Positions 16,860 through 25,688 of a stretch of 64,000 nt of DNA are shown in pieces. Numbering within the stretch: position 1 is the first letter of the stretch; each line of letters begins with the position of its first letter. Made by a program: the position numbers and the translations under genes. This DNA comes from Candidatus Sphingomonas colombiensis (GTDB taxonomy: Bacteria; Pseudomonadota; Alphaproteobacteria; Sphingomonadales; Sphingomonadaceae): the NCBI GenBank assembly GCA_029202845.1, contig CP119315.1, positions 1,557,501 to 1,621,500 of the forward strand. Direction: 5' to 3'. The notes under the pieces are model-generated. The model was given only the letters and a program-made list of their open reading frames with translations. It had not been told where the DNA came from and made no database searches.

Positions 16860-17273
16860 TCAGGCGCTTTTCGGCGCCTGCGTCACCTTGACGATCGACA
16901 ATGTGCGGCGATGCCCTTCGCGATCCGGCCACAGGATCGACTGGCCCTCGCGCAGCCCGATCAGCCCGGCGCCAACCGGCGTAAGGATCGAGACGCGCCC
17001 GGCCGAGATGTCAGCCTCCTTTGGATAGACGAGCTGGACGGTGCGGGACGCCCCGCTCGCTTCGTCGACGAATTCAACGCTGGCCTGCATCGTCACGACA
17101 TCACGCGGCATCCGCGCGGCGCCATGGACATTGGCGCGGCCGATTTCCTCCAACAACAGCTCACTGACTTGCGGCAGGCGCTCCTCGACGCTGATCGCAA
17201 GATCGGTAAGCGTATCGGCTTCGGTGTCGATCATGTGGATGGGCGGACGCTTGCTCGCCTTGCTGCTCGTCAT
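16860..17273 (-). CDS. rnk: Rnk-type nucleoside diphosphate kinase regulator (GreA C-terminal-like)
   Basis: A 137-residue protein with a short helical N-terminus and a GreA/GreB C-terminal FKBP-like domain (VQLVYPKEADISAGRVSIL; VGAGLIGLREGQSILWP). This is the Rnk layout: it binds RNA polymerase like Gre factors but lacks the long coiled coil for transcript cleavage. The name reflects an effect on nucleoside diphosphate kinase in E. coli. It stands alone; 478 bp without a gene lie upstream. Confidence 0.85.
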   Translation of the reverse strand: MTSSKASKRPPIHMIDTEADTLTDLAISVEERLPQVSELLLEEIGRANVHGAARMPRDVVTMQASVEFVDEASGASRTVQLVYPKEADISAGRVSILTPVGAGLIGLREGQSILWPDREGHRRTLSIVKVTQAPKSA

Positions 17274-17751
17274 GTCACTTGCTTTCCGGGATGAGGAGAC
17301 GCGCGATCGCCCACGATCAAGCGCGCCAATCTTATAGAGCTTTGCCCCGAGTTCGGGGCATGTCGCGCCAGAACCCGGGGCTAAATGCCCGAGAGAAGCT
17401 GCCCCTCATGGTGGCGAAAGCGGAAAGGACAGCCCGTGGTCTGCATCGCGCGATGATGTATTGCGCGAGGGTTCAAGTCAAACCGCGATGTCGCAGGTGA
17501 TCTTTTTATGTGCCGCGAGTGCATGAGGTTGACCGCGCGAGCCGATGCGGCGATGGGGCGCGCGTGCCCAACCGCCACCCCATTCGCGCGCTGCGCGCCG
17601 GCAGACTGATCGCCGGCATCTAGCCCCGGGCACCGTTTCGATTCGGTTGTCCGGGGGTGAGACGCCGGGCGCGCGCATCGCTCCCGTAGTTTTTCTTTCG
17701 AAAGAACCACGCGTCGCCGGTTTGCGACGTTGGCGGGACGCGGTGAACATC
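17274..17751. other. Non-coding gap between rnk and the pseudouridine synthase
   Basis: This 478-bp stretch has no ORF with coding character and no tRNA-like cloverleaf. It contains a short hairpin at 17343-17360 (TGCCCCGA / TCGGGGCA, 2-base spacer) upstream of rnk, and a perfect 14-bp palindrome TTCTTTCGAAAGAA at 17693-17706, about 45 bp before the pseudouridine synthase start. The promoters of both divergent genes must lie here. A small RNA cannot be excluded. Confidence 0.5.
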
Positions 17752-18558
17752 ATGACAGGTCGCAATGGAATGGCGACGGCGCGTCGGCCGGCGCGCGCTT
17801 CCTCATCGATCGGCGGCAATACGGTGGCCAGCCTGCCGCGTGCGCTTTCGAAACTCGGGCTGTGCTCGCGCACCGAGGCAACGGCGCTTATCGCGGCGGG
17901 GCGGGTGACGGTTGACGGCCGACCCGCGCGCGGCATCTCGCAGCGCGTCGATCTGGATCGATCCCGCGTCGCGGTAGATGGTCAAGTAATTGCTGCGGAA
18001 CGCAAAATATATCTGATGCTCAACAAGCCGCGGGGGCTGGTCACCACCCGGCGCGATCCACAGGCGCGCGGCACGGTTTACGATAGCCTGCCGCCCGATC
18101 TGCCGTTTCTCTCGCCGGTCGGCCGGCTCGACAAGGCGAGCGAGGGGCTGTTGCTGATGACCAATGACACCCGCTGGGCCGAACATCTGCTCAATCCCGC
18201 ATCCGGCGTGCCCAAGACCTATCACGTCAAGCTCGATCGCCCGGCCGACGACGATCTGGTCGCGGCCTTGTCGATGCCGGTGCTGGAAGCGGGCGAAACG
18301 CTCACGGCGGCCTCGGTTCGCCTGCTGCGCCCTGAGGATCGGTCGCGCTGGATCGAGATCGTGCTGACCGAAGGGCGCAACCGGCAGGTACGCCGTATGG
18401 TGGCGGCGCAGGGCGCGAAAGTCGAAAGACTGGTGCGCGTGGCGATTGGCGGAATCGCGCTCGGCCCGCTCGCCAAGGGGGAGACGCGCGCGCTTACCTC
18501 TGTCGAGGTGGCACGCTTCACGGCCGCCGGTTGCTCCGCATCGCGAAGCTGGAGTTGA
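17752..18558 (+). CDS. rRNA pseudouridine synthase, RsuA/RluB/RluE family
   Basis: About 268 residues: an N-terminal S4 RNA-binding domain (LPRALSKLGLCSRTEATALI) followed by the RsuA-type catalytic domain. The catalytic aspartate is in PVGRLDKASEGLLL. KPRGLVTTRRDPQ and EGRNRQVRRM are further family motifs. It isomerises a uridine in 16S or 23S rRNA; which site cannot be told from sequence alone. Start uncertain: ATG 17752 used; ATG 17770, GTG 17743 and GTG 17824 possible, none with a strong Shine-Dalgarno. The 3' end overlaps the convergent Lrp gene by 41 bp. Confidence 0.9.
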   Translation: MTGRNGMATARRPARASSSIGGNTVASLPRALSKLGLCSRTEATALIAAGRVTVDGRPARGISQRVDLDRSRVAVDGQVIAAERKIYLMLNKPRGLVTTRRDPQARGTVYDSLPPDLPFLSPVGRLDKASEGLLLMTNDTRWAEHLLNPASGVPKTYHVKLDRPADDDLVAALSMPVLEAGETLTAASVRLLRPEDRSRWIEIVLTEGRNRQVRRMVAAQGAKVERLVRVAIGGIALGPLAKGETRALTSVEVARFTAAGCSASRSWS

Positions 18559-18964
18559 TGCGGGTCACGCCCGGCAGCCGCGTCAGCACGTCGCGGTGGA
18601 AGGTAGCATATTCCTCCATCCCAGCGATCTGCACGCGCAGCACGTAATCGCCCGCGCCGGTCATCAGATACCATTCACGTACTTCGGGATGGTTGCGCAG
18701 CGCATTTTCGAAGCGGACGAGATATTCCTCGGTCTGCCGTTCCAGCTCGACCTGGACGATTGCCACCGTTCCTTCATCCGGCGCGGCGCCGGCGATAATC
18801 GCGGTATAGCCGCGGATCACCCCCGATTGTTCGAGCAGCCTCACGCGGCGCAGGCAGGCAGAGGCGGAAAGCCCCACCGCTTCGGCGAGCGCGCTGTTGG
18901 TGATGCGCGCATCGAGCCGCAATTGCGTCAGGATACGGCGGTCGGCGTCATCAAGCGCGGACAT
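18518..18964 (-). CDS. Lrp/AsnC-family transcriptional regulator
   Basis: A 148-residue regulator with an N-terminal helix-turn-helix (LDDADRRILTQLRLDARITN; SALAEAVGLSASACLRRVR) and a C-terminal RAM ligand domain (VREWYLMTGAGDYVLRVQIA). It is divergent from alanine racemase and D-amino-acid dehydrogenase, the same arrangement as DadR or other Lrp-type activators of D/L-alanine catabolism, so alanine or a related amino acid is the probable effector. Two imperfect inverted repeats lie directly upstream. Confidence 0.9.
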   Translation of the reverse strand: MSALDDADRRILTQLRLDARITNSALAEAVGLSASACLRRVRLLEQSGVIRGYTAIIAGAAPDEGTVAIVQVELERQTEEYLVRFENALRNHPEVREWYLMTGAGDYVLRVQIAGMEEYATFHRDVLTRLPGVTRINSSFAMRSNRRP

Positions 18965-18970
18965 GCAGGA

Positions 18971-19028
18971 TATACCATCTGATCGAAGATCATGCGGTAT
19001 AATCGCGGATGAAGCAGCATTACACCGC
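18971..19028. promoter_or_regulatory. Tandem imperfect palindromes, candidate Lrp operators
   Basis: The first repeat spans 18971-19001: arms TATACCATCTGATC and GATCATGCGGTATA match at 11 of 14 positions around GAA. The second spans 18994-19028: GCGGTATAAT against ATTACACCGC, 9 of 10 matching, 15-base spacer. The two overlap and lie in the 120-bp gap between the divergent Lrp gene and alr. Lrp-family proteins bind degenerate, repeated palindromes of this sort; control of both directions is inferred. Confidence 0.5.
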
Positions 19029-19084
19029 AAATCGGCGAAAAATTCGAACTTATCGCTGATATATTCCGCCACGGAGGATGCCCG

Positions 19085-20200
19085 ATGGCGAATGACGTTT
19101 GCCCAACCAGTTCGAGCCGCTTGACGATCGACCTTGGGGCGATCCGTGCCAATTATCATTTGCTCGCCGAACGGGTGGCGCCGGCCGAATGCGCCGCCGT
19201 GGTCAAGGCGAACGCTTATGGACTGGGCGTCGCTCAGGTGGCGCCGATGCTGCGCGATGCCGGGTGCCGCATCTTTTTCGTCGCCCAACTCGCCGAGGCG
19301 ATCGCGCTGCGCGACGCGATCGGTGCGGATGGCGCGATCTTCATCCTCAACGGGCTCGATCCGGGTTGCGAGGCGCTTTGTGCCGAGCGCGGTTTCCTGC
19401 CGGTGCTCAACTCCGCGAGCCAGGTCGAACGCTGGCACGATCATGCGCGAATGCGTGGCGAGGCGCTGCCGGCGGCGTTGCAGGTCGATAGCGGAATGTC
19501 GCGGCTCGGTCTCGATATGGAGACGGTGAGTGTGCTCGCCGCCGACGCCGATTTCGCGCGCGAGGTTTCGTTGCGACTGATCATGACCCACCTCGCCTGC
19601 GCCGATGCGCCGGAAAATCCGGCCAACACCGCCCAGCTTGAGCGTTTCGAAGCAGCGCGCGCGTATTTCCCGGATGTGCCGGCCTCGATCGCCAACAGCG
19701 GCGGCGCTTTTCTGCCGGCGGGTTTCCGTTGTGATGTCGCGCGGGCTGGCGTCGCGCTTTATGGCGTGCGGCCGAGCACGCTTGCCGGCAAGTTGCGCCC
19801 GGTGGCGGCGCTGTCGGCCCGCGTTATCCAGATCCGGGAGATCGCGGCAGGTGTCGGCGTGGGCTATGGCCTCGATTATGTCGCGCCCGATCAGCGGCGG
19901 CTCGCCACGATCGGCATTGGCTATGCCGATGGCTGGCCGCGCCACCTGAGCAGTGTCGGCGCCGCATGGCATCAGGGGCGGCGGTTGCCGATCGTCGGGC
20001 GGGTTTCGATGGACAGTATGACGATCGATATCTCGTCACTCCCCGGCCATGCGCTGGCGGAGGGCGATTTCGTCGAGCTGATCGGTCCGTCGCAGTCGCT
20101 CGATGATGTTGCCGATGATGCGGGCACCATCGCCTATGAAATCCTCACCAGTCTCGGCGCGCGGCATCAGCGCCGCTACGTCGACGGAGCACAGCAATGA
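19085..20200 (+). CDS. alr: Alanine racemase (catabolic DadX type by context)
   Basis: A 371-residue PLP enzyme interconverting L- and D-alanine. Fold-type III features: PLP lysine Lys41 in VVKANAYGLG, second catalytic base Tyr261 in GVGYGLDY, and the C-terminal beta domain with GRVSMDSMTID. It overlaps the D-amino-acid dehydrogenase gene by 4 bp and is divergent from an Lrp regulator, which points to the catabolic role (L-Ala to D-Ala to pyruvate). A separate biosynthetic racemase may exist elsewhere. Confidence 0.95.
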   Translation: MANDVCPTSSSRLTIDLGAIRANYHLLAERVAPAECAAVVKANAYGLGVAQVAPMLRDAGCRIFFVAQLAEAIALRDAIGADGAIFILNGLDPGCEALCAERGFLPVLNSASQVERWHDHARMRGEALPAALQVDSGMSRLGLDMETVSVLAADADFAREVSLRLIMTHLACADAPENPANTAQLERFEAARAYFPDVPASIANSGGAFLPAGFRCDVARAGVALYGVRPSTLAGKLRPVAALSARVIQIREIAAGVGVGYGLDYVAPDQRRLATIGIGYADGWPRHLSSVGAAWHQGRRLPIVGRVSMDSMTIDISSLPGHALAEGDFVELIGPSQSLDDVADDAGTIAYEILTSLGARHQRRYVDGAQQ

Positions 20201-21456
20201 GAGTGATCGTTCTCGGCGCCGGCGTGATCGGCGTCACCTCGGCTTATTATCTGTCGCAGGCCGGCCATGAGGTCACGGTGATCGACCGCCAGCCCGGCCC
20301 CGCGCTCGAAACCAGCTTCGCCAATGCGGGCGAGATTTCCCCCGGCTACGCCTCGCCCTGGGCTGCGCCGGGCATTCCGCAAAAGGCGATCCGCTGGCTG
20401 CTGATGACACATGCGCCGCTGATCCTGCGGCCCAAGCCCGACACGGCGATGCTGCGCTGGCTGTTCGCCATGCTGCGCAACTGCACAGAGGCGCGCTACG
20501 CGCTCAACAAGAGCCGGATGGTCGGGCTCGCGGAGTTCAGCCGTGATGAGTTGAAGGTGCTGCGCGAGCGGCTCGGCATCGCCTACGATCATCGCACCCA
20601 GGGTACGCTCCAGCTCTTTCGCACAGAGAAGCAACTCGCCGGCAGCACCAAGGATATGGCGGTGCTCGACGATTTCGGCGTGGATTATGACCTGCTCGAC
20701 CGCGCCGGCTGCGTCGCCGCAGAGCCGGGCCTCGCGGCGACCAGCGACAAGTTCGTCGGTGGCGTGCGGTTGCCGGGCGACGAGACCGGCGATTGCCAGA
20801 TGTTCACGCGCTCGCTCGCCGACTGGTTGGCGGCAAACGGGGTCGACTTCCGCTACGAGACAACGATTGAGGCGCTAGAGAGCGACGGTGCGCGCGTCAC
20901 CGGCGTGCGGACGGATCGCGGTGTCGTGCAAGGCGATGCCTATCTCGTCGCGATGGCGAGCTATTCGCCCGCATTGCTCAAGCCGTTCGGGATGCAGCTC
21001 CCGGTCTATCCGGTGAAGGGCTATTCGATCACGGTTCCCATCGCCGATCCGGCGGCCGCCCCTGTTTCGACGCTGCTCGACGAAACGTACAAGATTGCGA
21101 TCACCCGGCTTGGTGATCGCGTGCGCGTCGGCGGCATGGCGGAGATTTCCGGTTTCGACCGCAGCCTCTCCCCCCGGCGGCGGGCGACGCTGCTCCATTC
21201 GCTCAACGATCTGTTCCCCGGTGGCGCGATCATTGACGGTGAGACCAATTTCTGGAGCGGCCTGCGCCCGATGACCCCCGATGGCCCTCCGGTCGTCGGC
21301 AAGACGCCGGTCGACAATCTGTTCCTCAACACCGGGCACGGCACGCTCGGCTGGACGATGGCCTGTGGCTCGGGCCACCTCATCGCCAGCCTGATCGGCG
21401 GCACCAAGCCGGCTGTCGATCCGGCCGGGCTGGGCATCGCGCGCTATTCGAACTGA
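20197..21456 (+). CDS. dadA: D-amino-acid dehydrogenase
   Basis: A 419-residue FAD-dependent oxidoreductase, membrane-associated, that deaminates D-alanine and other D-amino acids to 2-oxo acids and feeds electrons into the respiratory chain. It starts MRVIVLGAGVIGVTSAYYL (Rossmann GxGxxG) and carries the DadA hallmarks ETSFANAGEISPGYASPWAAP, GMQLPVYPVKGYSIT and GLRPMTPDGPP near the C-terminal FAD site. Translationally coupled to alr by ATGA. Confidence 0.96.
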   Translation: MRVIVLGAGVIGVTSAYYLSQAGHEVTVIDRQPGPALETSFANAGEISPGYASPWAAPGIPQKAIRWLLMTHAPLILRPKPDTAMLRWLFAMLRNCTEARYALNKSRMVGLAEFSRDELKVLRERLGIAYDHRTQGTLQLFRTEKQLAGSTKDMAVLDDFGVDYDLLDRAGCVAAEPGLAATSDKFVGGVRLPGDETGDCQMFTRSLADWLAANGVDFRYETTIEALESDGARVTGVRTDRGVVQGDAYLVAMASYSPALLKPFGMQLPVYPVKGYSITVPIADPAAAPVSTLLDETYKIAITRLGDRVRVGGMAEISGFDRSLSPRRRATLLHSLNDLFPGGAIIDGETNFWSGLRPMTPDGPPVVGKTPVDNLFLNTGHGTLGWTMACGSGHLIASLIGGTKPAVDPAGLGIARYSN

Positions 21457-21503
21457 ACCGGCGGCGCTGGTCAAAGCCCGCGCCTTCGCTTAGCCACGGC
21501 GGT

Positions 21504-22898
21504 GTGAACAGAACCATCAAGAGTTCGTGTCGCTGGTTGCGGGGGCTTTCGCAGACGGCGCTGGGGATTGCATCGATCGTTGTGCTGGCCGTGCCTGCCA
21601 CGGCGGCGGAGCGCGAGGCGACGCTTTACGCTGATGCGACCGTCATCGACGGCACCGGGGCGCCGGCGCACGAGCATCAGGATATATTCGTGCGCGGTGA
21701 GCGGATCGTCGCAATTGGCCCAAGCGGGACGATCGCCGAAGCCGCCTCGGCGCGCCGCGTCGATCTGGCGGGGCGGTTCGTCATACCGGGACTGATCGAC
21801 AGCCACATCCACCTCGCCACGCCACCCAACAACGTTCGCGCGAAGGCGATCCTGCGGCGCAACCTGTTCGGCGGCGTTACCGCGGTGCGCGATATGGCGG
21901 ACGATCTGCGCCCGGTCGGCGAACTGACCCGTGGGGCGCTGACCGGGGAAATCCCCGCGCCCGATATCTATTATGCCGCGCTGATGGCTGGTCCTCCATT
22001 CTTCCAGGATCGCCGCGTGCTGGCGGTTTCGGTTGGGGCGCAGCCGGGCAAGGCGCCATGGATGCAGTCGATCGACGACGCGACCGATCTGCGCACGGCG
22101 GTGACGCTGGCGCGCGGCACATCGGCCACCGCGATCAAGATCTATGCCGATCTCCCGGCGCATCTGATCAAGGCGATCACGCAAGAGGCGCATCGCCAGA
22201 ACGTTAAAATCTGGGCGCATAGCGCGGTCTTCCCGACGCGCCCGGCGGACGTGATCGCAGCCGGCGCCGATACCGTGAGCCACGTCTGCTACCTCGCCTA
22301 TCAGGCGGAGCCGGTGATGCTCGCGGCTTATGAGGATCGCACGCCCGTCAACGAGGCGCTGCTGGCGAAGCAGGGCGACGATCCCGTGATCGCCGGCCTC
22401 TATCGCGACATGCTGAAACGCGGCACGATCCTCGATGCGACGGGCAGCCTGTTCGTGCGCGAGGATGCGGCGCGCAAGGCGCATCCGGAACGCCGCCAGT
22501 TGCGCTGCACCGGCGCGGCGACGACGCGGCTGACGCAACAGGCATGGCGCGCGGGCGTGCCGATCTCCACCGGCACCGATTATGTGTTCGGCGCGGATCA
22601 GCAATGGCCGGAAGTGCATGAGGAATTGCTGTTCCTCGCGCGCGAGGTCCGGATGCCGCCGCTTCAGGTGATCCGTTCGGCGACGCTGATCGGCGCGCAG
22701 GCGGCGGGGCAGGGAAGCGAGATGGGCTCGGTGGAAAAGGGCAAGCTGGCGAATTTCGTCGTGCTGACGCGCGATCCGCTTGCCGATATGGCCAATATTC
22801 GCGCGATCGAGATGACGGTGAAGCGCGGCCAGGCCTATCCGCGTGACAGCTACAAGCCGGTAACGAAGGCAGAACTGGGGGACGATGATGGCGATTGA
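21504..22898 (+). CDS. Exported metal-dependent amidohydrolase
   Basis: A 464-residue amidohydrolase-superfamily protein with an N-terminal signal peptide (hydrophobic run then PATAAE). Catalytic elements: the HxH metal pair in IDSHIHLA, a candidate carbamylated lysine in AIKIYAD, histidines in WAHSAVF and SHVCYLA, and the aspartate in STGTDYVFG. The closest architecture is the imidazolonepropionase/prolidase-like group that cleaves peptides or cyclic amides. GTG 21504 is used as start. It follows dadA by 47 bp and overlaps the next gene by 14 bp, so it probably supplies amino acids from periplasmic peptides to this unit (inference). Confidence 0.82.
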   Translation: MNRTIKSSCRWLRGLSQTALGIASIVVLAVPATAAEREATLYADATVIDGTGAPAHEHQDIFVRGERIVAIGPSGTIAEAASARRVDLAGRFVIPGLIDSHIHLATPPNNVRAKAILRRNLFGGVTAVRDMADDLRPVGELTRGALTGEIPAPDIYYAALMAGPPFFQDRRVLAVSVGAQPGKAPWMQSIDDATDLRTAVTLARGTSATAIKIYADLPAHLIKAITQEAHRQNVKIWAHSAVFPTRPADVIAAGADTVSHVCYLAYQAEPVMLAAYEDRTPVNEALLAKQGDDPVIAGLYRDMLKRGTILDATGSLFVREDAARKAHPERRQLRCTGAATTRLTQQAWRAGVPISTGTDYVFGADQQWPEVHEELLFLAREVRMPPLQVIRSATLIGAQAAGQGSEMGSVEKGKLANFVVLTRDPLADMANIRAIEMTVKRGQAYPRDSYKPVTKAELGDDDGD

Positions 22899-24030
22899 TC
22901 GACGGGGATTCGTGACCGGGGCGGCCGCGCTTACCGGGGTTGGGATGATGGCATCGCCGGCTTTGGCGGCGGCGCAGGGCGCAAGCGATCCGATCAAGGG
23001 ATGGATCGTCGTCAACGCGCTCGGCGGGATCGGGGACCCCAATAATCCGTCGGGCGACACCGCCCGCAGCAGCATCAGCCCGCGCGTGCTGGCGGAGGCG
23101 CATGCCTCCGGCTTGACGATGGTCAACATCACGCTCGGTTATGTCGTCGGCCCGCAGGATCCGTTCGAGGATAGCGTGCGCGACATCGCGGCGACCGACC
23201 GGATGATCCGCGACAATCCGCGCGACCTGATGAAAATCCTGTCGGTCGCGGACATTCGCCGTGCCCGTGCGGAGGGCAAGGTCGGCTTGCTCTACGGTTT
23301 TCAGAACGGCGCGATGATGGGCAAGGATGCGACGCGGGTCGATATCTTTGCCAATCTCGGCGTGCGGGTGTTCCAGCTCACCTATAATCCGGCCAACCAG
23401 ATCGGCGACGGATCGATGGCGCCGGAGAATCGCGGCATCACCCCGTTCGGGCGCGAGGTGATCGAACGGCTCAACGCACGGCGCGTGATGGTCGATCTGT
23501 CGCACAGCGGCGAGCGCACCTGTCTCGAGGCGGCACGGGCATCGCGCGCGCCGATTTCGATCAATCACACCGGTTGCCGCGCGCTGACCGATCTGCCGCG
23601 CAACAAGACCGATGCCGAATTGCGGCTGGTGGCGGAGCGCGGCGGCTTCGTCGGCATCTATTTCATGCCGTTCCTCAACAAGACCGGGCGCGCCACCGCG
23701 GAGGACGTGGTGGCGCATATCGATCACGCCGTGAATGTCTGCGGCGAGGATCATGTCGGCATCGGCACCGACGGCACGGTGACGCAGATCGATGACCTGA
23801 ACGCTTATCGGGCGAAGCTAGCCGAGGAGAACGCCCAGCGCCGCGCCGCCGGTATCAGCGCGACGGGTGAGGGGCCGGATACCTATCCCTTCGTGGTCGA
23901 TCTGCGCGGGCCGGATCAGTTCCGTAAGATCGCGCGCTTGCTGGAGGCGAAGGGCTATGGCCCGCGGCGCGTGGAGAAGATCATGGGGCAGAATTTCCTG
24001 CGCTACGCCGAAGCGATATGGGGCGGCTGA
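22885..24030 (+). CDS. Tat-exported M19 (membrane dipeptidase) family protein, metal site incomplete
   Basis: A 381-residue protein with a twin-arginine signal (DRRGFVTGAAALTG...ALAAAQ) and the TIM-barrel fold of family M19 dipeptidases. The later metal-site segments are present: His in VDLSHSGERT, His in ISINHTGCRAL and Asp in VGIGTDGTV. However, the N-terminal HxD motif is replaced by VNALGGIGDP and the bridging glutamate segment reads YGFQNGAMM with Gln in place of Glu. The enzyme is therefore either a divergent M19 subgroup with altered metal use or non-hydrolytic. The gene sits between an amidohydrolase and an ornithine-cyclodeaminase homologue. Confidence 0.8.
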   Translation: MMAIDRRGFVTGAAALTGVGMMASPALAAAQGASDPIKGWIVVNALGGIGDPNNPSGDTARSSISPRVLAEAHASGLTMVNITLGYVVGPQDPFEDSVRDIAATDRMIRDNPRDLMKILSVADIRRARAEGKVGLLYGFQNGAMMGKDATRVDIFANLGVRVFQLTYNPANQIGDGSMAPENRGITPFGREVIERLNARRVMVDLSHSGERTCLEAARASRAPISINHTGCRALTDLPRNKTDAELRLVAERGGFVGIYFMPFLNKTGRATAEDVVAHIDHAVNVCGEDHVGIGTDGTVTQIDDLNAYRAKLAEENAQRRAAGISATGEGPDTYPFVVDLRGPDQFRKIARLLEAKGYGPRRVEKIMGQNFLRYAEAIWGG

Positions 24031-24034
24031 GCGC

Positions 24035-24973
24035 ATGATCGTGATCGGCGCGGAGCAGGTCGCGCATTCGCTCGATCATGTCGGCTGCATCGCGCTGATG
24101 CGCGAGGCGATGATCGCCTTGTCGGCGGGCCGCTCGCAACAATTGCTGCGCGGGATCATCGATCTGGGCGGTGGCGATGCGTTTGGCGTGATGCCCGGCG
24201 CCCTGGAAAACGCGGGCTTCGGCGCGAAACTGGTGAGCGTATTTCCCGCCGCCGCCGCGCGGGGGCGGTCGCATCAGGGCGCGATCCTGCTGTTCGATCG
24301 GGAAAGCGGCGCGCCGGTCTGCGTCGTCGATGCGGGAGAGGTGACCGCGATCCGCACCGCCTGCGCCTCCGCCGCCGCGACCGATGCGCTGGCGCGCGCC
24401 GATGCGACCCGCCTCGCGATCCTCGGCACCGGGGAGCAGGCGTGGCAGCATGCGCTGGCGATCCGCCATGTGCGGCCGTTGGAGCGCGTCACGATCTGGG
24501 GGCGGGACATGGAAAAAGCGGCGGGGCTCGCCGGGCGCATCGCGGACGCGCTCACGCTGCCGGTAGAGGTCGCGCGGAATCCGACGGAGGCGGTGCGCGA
24601 CGCCGATATCGTCTGCACCACCACCGCCGCGCCCGAGCCGATCCTGTTCGACGTGGATGTCGCCGATGGCACGCATCTCAACGTCGTGGGATCGAGCCGC
24701 GCCGGCCCGGCCGAGATCGATGGGGCGCTCGTCCGTCGCGCGCGCTTCTTCCCCGATCATCGCGAAGGCGTGTTGGCGCAGGGCGCGGAATATCTCGCGG
24801 CCAAAGCGGCGGGGCTGATCGACGAGGATCATGTGCTGGCGGAGATCGGCGCGATATTTGCCGGCACTGCGTCGGGCCGACGGAATGCAACGGAAGTGAC
24901 GATCTACAAATCGCTCGGCTCGATCGTGCAGGATCTCGCCTGCGCGGCCTATCTCTATGGACAGGTGGCATAG
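24035..24973 (+). CDS. Ornithine cyclodeaminase / mu-crystallin family protein
   Basis: A 312-residue NAD(P)-binding protein. Recognised by GAKLVSVFP with the active-site lysine, the Arg in TAIRTACASAAATD, the Rossmann loop LGTGEQAWQHA and the late VGSSRAGPAEID. Members include ornithine cyclodeaminase, alanine dehydrogenase and pyrroline-2-carboxylate reductase. Following D-amino-acid oxidation genes, an imine or oxo-acid reductase role is plausible but unproven. The ATG at 24035 is used; it begins 4 bp after the upstream stop. The next gene, a response regulator, starts 37 bp later. Confidence 0.85.
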   Translation: MIVIGAEQVAHSLDHVGCIALMREAMIALSAGRSQQLLRGIIDLGGGDAFGVMPGALENAGFGAKLVSVFPAAAARGRSHQGAILLFDRESGAPVCVVDAGEVTAIRTACASAAATDALARADATRLAILGTGEQAWQHALAIRHVRPLERVTIWGRDMEKAAGLAGRIADALTLPVEVARNPTEAVRDADIVCTTTAAPEPILFDVDVADGTHLNVVGSSRAGPAEIDGALVRRARFFPDHREGVLAQGAEYLAAKAAGLIDEDHVLAEIGAIFAGTASGRRNATEVTIYKSLGSIVQDLACAAYLYGQVA

Positions 24974-25010
24974 GAATGTCGGGTCGTCCTCGGGCAAGAA
25001 ATGGCGGGCG

Positions 25011-25688
25011 ATGGCTCGAATATTGATCGTTGAGGACAATCAGCGGCTCGCCACTCTGGTTGCCACAGGGTTGGGCGAGCGCGGTCATGTCTGCGATGTC
25101 GCGCAAAGCCTGCTTGCCGCCGATGACGCTTTGGGCCTTTCCGCGTTCGACGGGCTGGTGCTCGATCTCGGTCTGCCCGATGGGGACGGGATCGAATGGC
25201 TCAAGCGGCGGCGTTCGGCCGGTGCGCCGCCCGCGCTGATTCTCACCGCGCGCGATGCATTGGAGGATCGGGTGAAGGGGCTGGATGCCGGCGCCGACGA
25301 CTATCTCCCCAAGCCGTTCGCGATGGACGAGCTTGCCGCAAGGCTCCGCGCGATGCTGCGACGGCCGGGGGCGCGGCAGGAAATTGCGCTCACGCTTGGC
25401 GCGATCCGTTTCGACGCGGCCGCTCATGTGGTGACGGCGAGCGACGTGACGCTCGATCTCACACGGCGCGAAACCGCGCTGCTCGAGCTGCTGATGCGCC
25501 GCGCGGGGCAGGTCGTGCGCCGCCGCGCGATCGAGGACGCGCTTTATACCTTCGACGAGGCGGTGACGCCCAATGCGATCGAGGCGACCGTTTCGCGCCT
25601 GCGCCGCAAGCTGGAGGAGGCCGGCGCGAGCGGCTATCTGCACACGATCCGCGGCGTCGGTTATCTGCTGCGCGAGAGCGACGCGTGA
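25011..25688 (+). CDS. OmpR-family response regulator
   Basis: A 225-residue two-domain regulator. Receiver: acidic pair VEDN, phospho-acceptor Asp52 in VLDLGLPDGDG, Thr in ILTARDA and Lys in LPKPFAMDEL. The C-terminal winged helix ends HTIRGVGYLLRES, standard for OmpR/PhoB. It overlaps the histidine kinase gene by 4 bp (GTGA). It lies immediately upstream of a heavy-metal RND efflux operon, so control of metal efflux, like CzcR/CusR, is the likely job. Start at ATG 25011 gives the family N-terminus MARILIVEDN. Confidence 0.93.
   Translation: MARILIVEDNQRLATLVATGLGERGHVCDVAQSLLAADDALGLSAFDGLVLDLGLPDGDGIEWLKRRRSAGAPPALILTARDALEDRVKGLDAGADDYLPKPFAMDELAARLRAMLRRPGARQEIALTLGAIRFDAAAHVVTASDVTLDLTRRETALLELLMRRAGQVVRRRAIEDALYTFDEAVTPNAIEATVSRLRRKLEEAGASGYLHTIRGVGYLLRESDA

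Noticed and set aside
17274..17751. tRNA or riboswitch in the 478-bp gap
   Set aside because: No cloverleaf, no CCA end and no recognisable aptamer; only short palindromes were seen.
21471..23754. Two long minus-strand frames opposite the amidohydrolase and M19 genes
   Set aside because: Arg/His-rich composition without recognisable domains; the plus-strand genes explain the DNA.
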